Origin: Acidiferrimicrobium sp. IK
Lineage (GTDB): Bacteria > Actinomycetota > Acidimicrobiia > Acidimicrobiales > Palsa-688
Reading direction: 5' to 3'
Assembly: GCF_025499425.1 (NCBI RefSeq)
Contig: NZ_JAIMCB010000016.1
Coordinates: 30,926 to 94,925 of the forward strand
DNA: 64,000 nt
The position numbers and the translations under genes were made by a program. The notes under the pieces were generated by a model. That model saw nothing but the letters and a program-made list of their open reading frames with translations, did not search any database and had not been told where the DNA came from. Shown one piece after another: positions 24,161 through 31,809 of the stretch; the first letter of the stretch is position 1; each line of letters opens with the position of its first letter.

Positions 24161-26065
24161 ATGGCGGCTGCGAGGCAACGGCGGGGGTGGGCGACGCTCG
24201 GGGCGGGATGCGCCGCGGTGGGTCTGGCCGCGACCGGGATGGCCGGCTGCGGGTCCTCGTCGCCGGGGCCGGGCGTGACGGTCAGCGGGTTCGTCGCTGC
24301 GCTGTCACACAAGGACTACGCGGCGGCGGCGTCCCTGGTCGACGCGCCCCCCGCCGACCTGGCCGCCACCTACCAGGCGGCGGCCACCGACCTCGGCGTG
24401 ACCGCCGCCTCCTACCAGGCAGGGGCGCCGGTCACCAAGGGCTCCACCGCCACCGCCCCCCTGACCTGGCACGTGACCATCGGCGCCTACGGCCCACTCG
24501 ACATCCACTCGACGGTCAACTTGCACAAGCTCGGGGGGCGCTGGAAGGTGGTGTGGGGCCCGGCCACCGTCGCCGACCAGCTCGGCGCCGGTGACCACTT
24601 CTCGGTCACCCGGACGTGGCCGGCCCGAGCCCCGGTGCTCGGCGCGAACGGCGCGTCCCTGACCCCGGCAGGGGTGACGGTCGGGCTGGTCGGCCAGCGG
24701 ATCAAGGACCCGGCGCAGCTCACCTCGATCATGGTGGCAGCCGGCTTCCCGGCCGGCGCGGTCGCCTCGGCCGTCCACGACGCTCAGGCCAACCCGACGC
24801 AGCTGGTCCCGGTGGGGACCATCCCGGAGTCGACCTACCAGAGCCTCAAAACCGCGGCCGCGCCTAACCTCTACAGCGTCGGCGGCACCAGCTTCACCGG
24901 TGGTGCGCAGACCCCGCTGACCCCCGACCTCGGCACCCACCTACTCGGCGTGGTCGGGCCGATAACCGCCGCGCAGCTGAAGACCCTCGGGGCGCCGTAC
25001 TCGGCCACCTCGCGCGTCGGGCAGAACGGGATCGAGGCGGTCTACGAGCGGACCCTCGCCGGGACGCCGGCGGTGACCGTCGCGGTTCGCGACGCCAAGG
25101 GGACCACCGTCGCCACCCTGGCCCGCAAGGCCGCCACCCCCGGGACGCCGGTCACCACCTCCGTCGACCCCGCCGTGCAGCAGGCGGCCGAAGCGGCCAT
25201 GGACGGGGTGGCGCCGACCGTCCAGGCCGCGATGGTGGTCCTCAGGGCGTCCACCGGCCAGATCCTCGCCTCGGTCAGCCGCCCGACCGCCACCCCCTTC
25301 GATGTCGCCCTCGACGCCCGGGTGCCGCCCGGCTCGACGTTCAAGGTGGTCACCAGCACCGCCCTGCTCCAGCACGGCGACACCCCCTCGACGCCGGCCA
25401 CCTGCCCCCAGACGATCACCGTCAACGGCCAGTCGTTCCACAACTTCGAGGGCGAAGCCGCCCCCAACCTCGACCTGGCCACCGCGTTCGCGGTGTCGTG
25501 CAACACCGCGTTCATCGGGCTGACCCGCTCCCTGCCCCCCGCCGCGCTGCCCCAGGCCGGGGCGCTGTTCGGGCTGGGCACCACGCCCAAGCCGGGGCTC
25601 GGCGTTGCCGGGACGTCGGTGCCGACCCCGACCGACGCCAACCAGCTGGCCAGCACGACCATCGGTCAAGCCGGGGTGGTCGTCTCCCCCCTGGCCATGG
25701 CGTCGATGGCGGCCACGGTCGACGCCGGCTCTTACCACCCGCCGCGTCTGGTGGCGGGCGCCCCAGACGACACCGCCGCCGCCACCCCGCTCCCGGCGGG
25801 CGTCGCCGCGGCCCTTCGCAGCCTCATGGCCGGCGTCGTCACCGGCAACGGCACTGCGGCGGGCGCCGGCCTGCCGGCGGGAACCTACGGCAAGACCGGC
25901 ACGGCCGAGTTCGGCGCCGGGCCCAACCCCCCTACGCACGCGTGGTTCGTCGGGTTCAAGGGTGACATCGCGTTCGCGGTGTTCGTATACGGCGGCGGTG
26001 TGGGCGGCGTGGTCGCCGCGCCCCTGGCCGCCAAGCTCCTCTCGGCGCTCCCGGCCGGGGCGTGA
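24161..26065 (+). CDS. Penicillin-binding protein, MecA-like class B transpeptidase
   Basis: A 634-residue lipoprotein-like PBP. The signal ends in a lipobox (MAGC, Cys near residue 30). Residues about 38-150 form an NTF2-like MecA N-terminal domain (FVAALSHKDYAAAASLVD). The transpeptidase domain has all three motifs: STFK with nucleophile Ser392, SCN at 446-448, and KTGTAEF with Lys578. It cross-links peptidoglycan outside the membrane. MecA-type N-domains occur in low-affinity PBPs, so reduced beta-lactam affinity is possible but only inferred. It stands alone between unrelated genes. Confidence 0.88.
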   Translation: MAAARQRRGWATLGAGCAAVGLAATGMAGCGSSSPGPGVTVSGFVAALSHKDYAAAASLVDAPPADLAATYQAAATDLGVTAASYQAGAPVTKGSTATAPLTWHVTIGAYGPLDIHSTVNLHKLGGRWKVVWGPATVADQLGAGDHFSVTRTWPARAPVLGANGASLTPAGVTVGLVGQRIKDPAQLTSIMVAAGFPAGAVASAVHDAQANPTQLVPVGTIPESTYQSLKTAAAPNLYSVGGTSFTGGAQTPLTPDLGTHLLGVVGPITAAQLKTLGAPYSATSRVGQNGIEAVYERTLAGTPAVTVAVRDAKGTTVATLARKAATPGTPVTTSVDPAVQQAAEAAMDGVAPTVQAAMVVLRASTGQILASVSRPTATPFDVALDARVPPGSTFKVVTSTALLQHGDTPSTPATCPQTITVNGQSFHNFEGEAAPNLDLATAFAVSCNTAFIGLTRSLPPAALPQAGALFGLGTTPKPGLGVAGTSVPTPTDANQLASTTIGQAGVVVSPLAMASMAATVDAGSYHPPRLVAGAPDDTAAATPLPAGVAAALRSLMAGVVTGNGTAAGAGLPAGTYGKTGTAEFGAGPNPPTHAWFVGFKGDIAFAVFVYGGGVGGVVAAPLAAKLLSALPAGA

Positions 26066-26082
26066 GCGCAGTGCCGCCTGGC

Positions 26083-26097
26083 GAGCCGGCACGGCTC
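26083..26097. terminator. Possible terminator hairpin after the PBP gene
   Basis: A perfect 6-bp stem, GAGCCG and CGGCTC around GCA, lies 18 bases after the PBP stop and before the convergent small gene. No T-run follows, so function is uncertain. Confidence 0.3.
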
Positions 26098-26137
26098 CGG
26101 CCGGCCGGGGCCAGACGAGCCGGGCGGGTGAGGCTGG

Positions 26138-26416
26138 CTACGGTTTGCGCCCCTTTGCCCACCGGGTTTTCCAGTCCAGCGGTTCGTGGCGAGCGACGGT
26201 CGCCAGCGACCGGTTGAGCAGCGTGAGGGCGGCGGTCGCCTGGTAGTCGTCGGAGTGGCCGTGGAGCCGGGCCGCGAAACGGTTGCGGACCTCCCCTAGC
26301 TCGGCCCGGTTGTCGCTGACCAGCTCCGAGAGGCGGGCCACCGCGGCGGCCTGGTCGATGGTCGTCAGCTCCTGCACCGTGGCGTAGAGGTCGTCTGTCG
26401 TCATCGTGCTGGCCAT
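26138..26416 (-). CDS. Hypothetical 92-residue protein
   Basis: A small helical-looking protein: DDLYATVQELTTIDQAAAVARLSELV, then RFAARLHGHSDDYQATAALTLLNRSLATVARHEP. ATG at 26416 follows GAAGGGTGG. It resembles no family I can name. It is convergent with the PBP gene and divergent from the LOV phosphatase gene 133 bases away. Confidence 0.6.
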   Translation of the reverse strand: MASTMTTDDLYATVQELTTIDQAAAVARLSELVSDNRAELGEVRNRFAARLHGHSDDYQATAALTLLNRSLATVARHEPLDWKTRWAKGRKP

Positions 26417-26549
26417 CGGCCACCCTTCGTCCCGCCCGCGGGCCGTGCCCGGGGCGCTCCATGCTCGAACCCGGAGATGCTACAGGGACGCCGGGCGCGC
26501 CCCGCCATCCGGCTGCTCTTAGGTTTCCGCCACCACCTACACTTTCAAG

Positions 26550-28772
26550 ATGCCCGGCGAGGGGACCACCGACGGTGCACTCGGGCTGGAGGAAACCGAG
26601 GCCGCGGCCCGGCGCGACGCCGAAGCGCTCGCGGGACCGGCCACCGCCCTCGTCGCCGAAGGGGCCTTGGACCGCGGTCAGGCCCGGGCCGTGCTACCCC
26701 ACGTGCTCTCCGACGTCCCCGTCGCCGTCCTCCTCGTCGACCAGCACAGCGACGAGGTGGTCTTCGCCAACCGGTCGGCGGTGGAGATGGCCGGCGACGT
26801 CCACCTGCCCGTCGGGCTCGCCGACTGGGCCCGGGCCTCGTCGCTGACCGACCGCGCCGGCCGTTCTCTAGGCGAGGCGCCGAGCGTGCTGGAACGGGTC
26901 CTCGGGGCCAGCCCGACCGCCGGCGAGGCGGTCCGCACCGCCGCCGGAGCCACCGAGCGGCTGCTGTGGGCGACGGGCATCCCGCTCGGCGTCGAGGGCC
27001 GAGAGCGGCCCATGGCCCTGGTGGTGTTCTTGGAGATGGCGTCCCCGCCGGGGGGACACCGGGGCCACGAGCAGGAGATGGCCGCGCTGCGCGACCGGGC
27101 CATCATCGCCACCGACCTGGCGTTCACCATCTCCGACCCCCGCCGCGACGACAACCCGCTGATCTGGGTGAACCCGGCCTTCAGCCGGGTGACCGGATAC
27201 AGCGGCGACGAGGCGGTCGGGCGCAACTGCCGCTACCTGCAGGGACCGGGCACCGACCCCGACACCCTCGAGGTGCTGCGCCAGGCCATCGCCGCGGCCG
27301 AGCCGATCGCGGTCACCCTCCTCAACTACCGCAAGGACGGGACCGCGTTTTGGAACCAGCTGGCGATCAGCCCGGTGTTCGACGGCGACGACCGCCTGGT
27401 CAGCTTCGTCGGGGTGCAGTCGGACGTGTCGGAGCGGGTCCGCGTCGACGCCGAGCGGGAAGCGGCGCTGCAAGCGGAGCGAGCGGCGCGCCGGGAGATG
27501 GAACGCACCAGAGGCCACCTGGCCCTCCTCGCCGAGGCCACCACTCAGCTGTCGGCGACCTTGGACACCGCCGAGAGCCTCGAGCGGCTCGCCGACCTGG
27601 TCGTGCCGTCGCTGGCCGACTGGGTGGTCATCAACCTGGCCGAGGACGGTCAGGGCTCCACCGACCGGCTGCTGGTCCGCCACCGTCAGGCCCCCGACCG
27701 GCTGATCGACCGTTACGTGGAGCTGCAGCCGGAATCGCTGCGGCATCCGTCTTCGTTCATCCCCCGCCTGCTGGCGGGCGGCGAGTCGGTCCTCGTCTCC
27801 GAGTACCACGAAGACGACATCGGCATGATCAACCCGCCGGAGATGCGAGAGGTCGTGCAGGAGCTCGGGATCGTGTCGGCGATGTACGTGCCGCTGGTGG
27901 CCCGCCAGCGCAAGATCCTCGGGACGGTGGTGCTGGTGGCGGGCCCGTCCGGGCGCCACTTCACCCAGGAGGACCTGAGCGTCGCCGCCGACCTGGCCCG
28001 GCGGGCGGGGATGAGCATGGACAACGCTCGGCTCTACGAGCAGGAGCACCGGGTGGCCGAGATCCTGCAGCGCAGCCTGCTGCCGACCATCCCGAAGGTC
28101 CCAGGAATAGCCGTGTCGGCGCAGTACCTGCCGGCCAACACCGTCGCCGACGTCGGCGGTGACTTCTACGAGATCCTCGGCCTGCCCGACCGGTCGGTTG
28201 GGGTCGCGGTCGGCGACGTCGTCGGTCACGACCTGAGCGCGGCCGCCGCCATGGGCCACCTTCGGGGTCTGCTTCGGGCGTGCGCCTGGGACGACGCGTC
28301 CCACGAGGCGTACGCCGATCCCGAACGGGTGCTCGACCGGGTCGACCGCCTGGTCCAGGGCCTCGATGTGGTGCCCCTGGCCACCTTGCTCTACGCCAGG
28401 CTGGTGCCCGCGGCGGGCGGATGGCGTCTGACATACGCCAATGCCGGTCACCCGGCGCCGCTGCTGCGCCTCCCGGACGGCACCGTGGCCCTCCTCGACG
28501 ACGCCCGGGGGTTGCTCCTCGGGGTGGCGTCGGGCGCCGAGCGGCGGACCCGGGCCCGGGACGTGCCCGTCGGCTCGATCCTCGTCGGCTACACCGACGG
28601 GCTCGTCGAGCGCCGCGGCGGGGACATGGCGGACAGCGTCGAGCGCCTGGTCCGCCTGGTCGGCCGGTCCGATCCCGGTGACCTCGACGGGATGGTCGGC
28701 GGGATCGTCGCTACGCTCGGCCGCGACCGCGACGACGACGTGGCGGTCATCGCGGTGCGCGTCGACGGGTAA
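26550..28772 (+). CDS. LOV blue-light sensor - GAF - SpoIIE (PP2C) phosphatase
   Basis: A 740-residue protein. A PAS-like region is at about 50-165. A LOV domain lies at about 185-310, with the flavin motif GRNCRYLQG (adduct-forming Cys near residue 227), preceded by NPAFSRVTGYSGDEAVG and followed by NYRKDGTAFWNQLAISPV. A linker coiled coil (DAEREAALQAERAARREMERT) leads to a GAF domain at about 330-500. An RsbU/SpoIIE PP2C domain follows at about 515-738 (DVGGDFYEIL, GDVVGHDLSA, GYTDGLVE). Blue light should therefore control phosphatase activity toward an anti-sigma antagonist. ATG at 26550 lacks a clear Shine-Dalgarno. Confidence 0.88.
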   Translation: MPGEGTTDGALGLEETEAAARRDAEALAGPATALVAEGALDRGQARAVLPHVLSDVPVAVLLVDQHSDEVVFANRSAVEMAGDVHLPVGLADWARASSLTDRAGRSLGEAPSVLERVLGASPTAGEAVRTAAGATERLLWATGIPLGVEGRERPMALVVFLEMASPPGGHRGHEQEMAALRDRAIIATDLAFTISDPRRDDNPLIWVNPAFSRVTGYSGDEAVGRNCRYLQGPGTDPDTLEVLRQAIAAAEPIAVTLLNYRKDGTAFWNQLAISPVFDGDDRLVSFVGVQSDVSERVRVDAEREAALQAERAARREMERTRGHLALLAEATTQLSATLDTAESLERLADLVVPSLADWVVINLAEDGQGSTDRLLVRHRQAPDRLIDRYVELQPESLRHPSSFIPRLLAGGESVLVSEYHEDDIGMINPPEMREVVQELGIVSAMYVPLVARQRKILGTVVLVAGPSGRHFTQEDLSVAADLARRAGMSMDNARLYEQEHRVAEILQRSLLPTIPKVPGIAVSAQYLPANTVADVGGDFYEILGLPDRSVGVAVGDVVGHDLSAAAAMGHLRGLLRACAWDDASHEAYADPERVLDRVDRLVQGLDVVPLATLLYARLVPAAGGWRLTYANAGHPAPLLRLPDGTVALLDDARGLLLGVASGAERRTRARDVPVGSILVGYTDGLVERRGGDMADSVERLVRLVGRSDPGDLDGMVGGIVATLGRDRDDDVAVIAVRVDG

Positions 28773-28781
28773 GCCCGGCGT

Positions 28782-29306
28782 TCAGGGCGAACCGAGGTGG
28801 GCCGGCAGCGCGCAACCCCCGAAGCTCGGGTTGTCCCACGACGCCTGGTAGCTGATCGGCCCTCTCGTCACCGTGTCCACGCCGACCTCCGCCGACGAGC
28901 CGCTGAAGTGGGCGACCTGACCGGGGTAGAGGTCGTCGTTGTCGAGCCTGAGGTAGACGGGGTAGGTCGTCGACCCCTGCGCCGGCGTGGCCGACACCGA
29001 GTTCTGCACCAGCTGCAAGGAGATGTTGCCGGCGGCGTCGTCGCGGACGGTCCCGGCCTCGACGACGGACACGTTCCTCGGGTTGAGCGGGTCGACCCGG
29101 GTCTCGAACTGGGTCACCGCCCAGTTCAGGCCGCCCTGCGGGCACACCTCGTGGGCCGGCGCCTGCGGACCGGCCGCGGCGCGACGCCCGGCCGGCGCGG
29201 AGCCGACGACGACCAGCCCGACAAGGCCGCCGGCGACCACCGCCGCGGCACCGGCGAGGACCAGCAGCGACGCGCCGGCCGGCAGTTGCTCGCTGGACCT
29301 CCGCAT
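28782..29306 (-). CDS. Hypothetical exported or membrane-anchored protein
   Basis: A 174-residue protein with one N-terminal hydrophobic segment (SLLVLAGAAAVVAGGLVGLVVVG). The outside domain has two Cys residues (EVCPQGG and FGGCALP) that could form a disulfide. It contains LNWAVTQFETRVDPLNPRNVSV and DNDDLYPGQVAHFSG. I do not recognise it. It converges with the LOV phosphatase (9 bases apart) and is divergent from the glutaredoxin gene across a 134-base gap holding repeated CGCCGTGCGG and GCGG-rich sequence. Confidence 0.6.
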   Translation of the reverse strand: MRRSSEQLPAGASLLVLAGAAAVVAGGLVGLVVVGSAPAGRRAAAGPQAPAHEVCPQGGLNWAVTQFETRVDPLNPRNVSVVEAGTVRDDAAGNISLQLVQNSVSATPAQGSTTYPVYLRLDNDDLYPGQVAHFSGSSAEVGVDTVTRGPISYQASWDNPSFGGCALPAHLGSP

Positions 29307-29440
29307 GCCCGCCCGACCCTATGCGGGGCGGGCCGGTTCGCGCCGTGCGGCCCGCGCCGTGCGGTTCGCGACCCGCGATGTTCACCGGCGGTGTCGGCCG
29401 CGTGGAATGTGCGCCCCTCCGCCCGGGGTTGTAGGCAACG

Positions 29441-29896
29441 ATGACCGAGACCCCGCTGCCGTACGGCACCGACAGGCCCGATCCCGCCGGCTCTCCCAGC
29501 CCTGCCGAGCGGCCCGGTCCCGCCGGCGGCACCGGGCCGGCCGAGCGCCGCGGACCGACCGGCGACGCCCGGCGGGCGGAGGACGGCTCCGGGGACGGCG
29601 AAACGCCGGCGGTAGACGTCTACTGGCGCCCGGGGTGCGGCTACTGCGGACGGCTGTTCAGGGCCCTGGAGCGAGCCGGGGTCCCGGCCCGGCGGATCAA
29701 CATCTGGGAGGACGACGACGCCCGCCGGTTCGTGCGGGACCACAACCGGGGCAACGAGACGGTCCCCACCGTCGACTTCGGCGGCCGGGTCCGCACCAAC
29801 CCGCATCCCGACGACCTCATCGAGGAGATCCGAGCCGCGCACCCGGCGATGCCCGCCGCGCCGGCGCGCTCGGGCTGGTGGAACCGCCGGCACTGA
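29441..29896 (+). CDS. Glutaredoxin/mycoredoxin-like protein
   Basis: A 151-residue protein. The first 55 residues are Pro/Gly-rich and likely disordered. A glutaredoxin fold follows with VDVYWRPGCGYCGRLFRAL (active Cys66 and Cys69) and the cis-Pro motif ETVPTV. GxGYC-type sites occur in actinobacterial mycoredoxins, which reduce mycothiol mixed disulfides. No later ATG or GTG fits the domain, so the extension is kept. It is followed 74 bases later by a sigma factor gene. Confidence 0.82.
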   Translation: MTETPLPYGTDRPDPAGSPSPAERPGPAGGTGPAERRGPTGDARRAEDGSGDGETPAVDVYWRPGCGYCGRLFRALERAGVPARRINIWEDDDARRFVRDHNRGNETVPTVDFGGRVRTNPHPDDLIEEIRAAHPAMPAAPARSGWWNRRH

Positions 29897-29970
29897 CCGA
29901 ACCGGCGACGGCGGTCGGGGCTGGCCATTCCAGGCGTCCCGCCGAACGGCCCGGGGATATTGTGGCGGCG

Positions 29971-30981
29971 GTGAGCGCCACCTCGACCGGCCTCGGGATC
30001 GACGACTTGGAACGTCACCGCCGTGAGCTGACCGGCTACTGCTACCGGATGCTCGGCTCTGGTTTCGAGGCCGAAGACGCGGTGCAAGAGACGATGGTGC
30101 GGGCGTGGCGGGGCGCCGCCAGCTTCGAGGGTCGCTCCAGCGTCCGGTCGTGGATGTACCGGATCGCCACCAACGTGTGCCTGGACATGCTCCGCGGTCG
30201 TAAACGGCGGAGCCGGCCGATGGAGATGGGACCGTCGATGCGCCCGGAGCCCGAGAGCCTGGCGGCGGTGCTGCCCGAGCAGTCGTGGGTGTCGCCGATC
30301 GCCGACGACCGGATCCTGCCTGCCGGAGGCGATCCGGCCGAGGTGGCGGCCGCCCGGGAGAGCATCAAGCTGGCGTTCGTCGCCGCGCTGCAGCACCTCC
30401 CGCCCCGCCAGCGGGCGGCGCTGATCCTCTGCGAGGTCCTGCGCTGGCAGGCCAGCGAAGCAGCCGACCTGCTCGACACGACGGTCCCGGCGATCAACAG
30501 CGCGCTGCAGCGGGCCCGTTCCGCCCTGGCCCCGCTGCGCAGGGACGACGGGACCGACGACGAGACCGACGACGGCGCCACCCCGAGCGCAGCGCCGGCC
30601 CTCGACGCGCAGCACAGCGACCTCCTGGCCCGCTACGTCGACGCCTTCGAGCGCTACGACATGGAGGCGTTGGTCGCCCTCTTGCGGGAGGACGCCGTCC
30701 AGTCCATGCCGCCGTACGCCCTTTGGCTCGACGGCGCGGACGACATCGTCGCTTGGATGCTCGGAGTCGGGCGCGAGTGCGAAGGCTCCCGGCTGCTGGT
30801 CACCCGGGCCAACGGGACCCTCGCCTGCGGGCAGTACCGAAGCGACGGTCACGGCGGCCACCGCCCGTGGGCGCTGCAGGTCCTCGAGGTCGACGGTGGG
30901 CGCATCTCGGAGATCCACGCGTTCCTCGACCCTGCGCTGTTCCCGGCCTTCGGGCTGCCCGCCGAGCTGCCAGCGCAGTGA
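29971..30981 (+). CDS. ECF sigma factor with C-terminal SnoaL-like domain (SigG/TIGR02960 type)
   Basis: A 336-residue protein. Region 2 is at about 10-80 (RRELTGYCYRMLGSGFEAEDAVQETMVRAWRG, FEGRSSVRSWMYRIATNVCLDML) and region 4 at about 140-195 (AALQHLPPRQRAALILCEVLRWQASEAADLL, INSALQRARSAL). A C-terminal NTF2/SnoaL-like domain starts near 215 (LLARYVDAFERYDMEALVALL, SMPPYALWLDGADDI). Such fused tails stand in for a separate anti-sigma factor in related ECF groups. GTG at 29971 or 29962 are equally possible starts. The gene ends 3 bases from the convergent hydrolase gene. Confidence 0.87.
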   Translation: MSATSTGLGIDDLERHRRELTGYCYRMLGSGFEAEDAVQETMVRAWRGAASFEGRSSVRSWMYRIATNVCLDMLRGRKRRSRPMEMGPSMRPEPESLAAVLPEQSWVSPIADDRILPAGGDPAEVAAARESIKLAFVAALQHLPPRQRAALILCEVLRWQASEAADLLDTTVPAINSALQRARSALAPLRRDDGTDDETDDGATPSAAPALDAQHSDLLARYVDAFERYDMEALVALLREDAVQSMPPYALWLDGADDIVAWMLGVGRECEGSRLLVTRANGTLACGQYRSDGHGGHRPWALQVLEVDGGRISEIHAFLDPALFPAFGLPAELPAQ

Positions 30982-30984
30982 CGG

Positions 30985-31809
30985 TCAGCCGCCGGGGAGG
31001 GACACCACCAACCCGGCGATGGCGTCGAGTACCTCGTCGGGGTGACTCAGGTGAGGGGCGTGCCCGCCGGCGGGCAGGACGCAGCGCGACACCGGGCCGC
31101 TGACCTCGTCGGCGATCCGCTCGACTTGGTCGAGGGTGCCGTAGGGGTCGTCCTCGCATTGGACGACCAGCACCGGGCAGACGATCCCGGGCAGGTACCC
31201 CTCGATGTTCCACGCCGCGAAGGCCGGGTCCAGCCAGATGTCGTTCCATCCCCGAAACGTGGCGTCGGGGTCGTTGTGGTGGCGGGCCAGCCGCTCCCGC
31301 AGGTCGGTGTCGCGGTACGCGTCCCGGGCCTCGCGGATCGCCGCGAGGGTGCGTTCTTCGACGACGACGTGGGGGGCGATGGCCACCACGGCGGCGATCG
31401 GCCCTGACCCCCCGACGCCTGACCCGCCGACACCTAGCCCCCCGACGGCCGACCCGCCGGCGTAGATGAGGGCGATAGACGCCCCGTCGCTGTGACCGAC
31501 CAGCACCGGCCGCTCGACGCCGAGCGCGTCGAGGAATTCGGGCAGCACCGACAGCGCCTCGTCGTGCATGTAGCCGACCCGGCGCGGGCCGCGCACCACC
31601 GCGGAGCGGCCGTAGCCGTGCCGGGACCACACCACCACCTCGCGGCCGGTCCGCTCGGCCAGCGCCGCTGGGAACCCCCGCCACAACCCGAGCGAGCCCA
31701 GCCCCTCGTGGAGCAGCACCAGCGGCGGCCCGACGCCCGGGATGCGTTGCACCTCGACGGGGCCGCCGGCCAGCTCCAGGCGTTCGATGGACCCGGGCCG
31801 CCCGGTCAC
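30985..31809 (-). CDS. Alpha/beta hydrolase, last gene of the box operon
   Basis: A 274-residue alpha/beta-hydrolase. It has LVLLHEGLGSLGLWRGFPAAL (oxyanion region), GHSDGAS with the nucleophile Ser replaced in pattern G-H-S-D-G, and GGHAPHLSHP with the catalytic His. A glycine repeat (GGSAVGGLGVGGSGVGGSG) interrupts the fold after the nucleophile elbow. GTG at 31809 overlaps the stop of the ligase gene (GTGA). Box clusters in proteobacteria include a putative lactone hydrolase, which fits this position. The exact substrate is inferred. Confidence 0.8.
   Translation of the reverse strand: MTGRPGSIERLELAGGPVEVQRIPGVGPPLVLLHEGLGSLGLWRGFPAALAERTGREVVVWSRHGYGRSAVVRGPRRVGYMHDEALSVLPEFLDALGVERPVLVGHSDGASIALIYAGGSAVGGLGVGGSGVGGSGPIAAVVAIAPHVVVEERTLAAIREARDAYRDTDLRERLARHHNDPDATFRGWNDIWLDPAFAAWNIEGYLPGIVCPVLVVQCEDDPYGTLDQVERIADEVSGPVSRCVLPAGGHAPHLSHPDEVLDAIAGLVVSLPGG

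Noticed and set aside
28987..29970. Sigma factor extended far upstream through the glutaredoxin region
   Set aside because: The extension overlaps the glutaredoxin gene in another frame and the antisense of the preceding gene, and sigma region 2 begins only after 29980.
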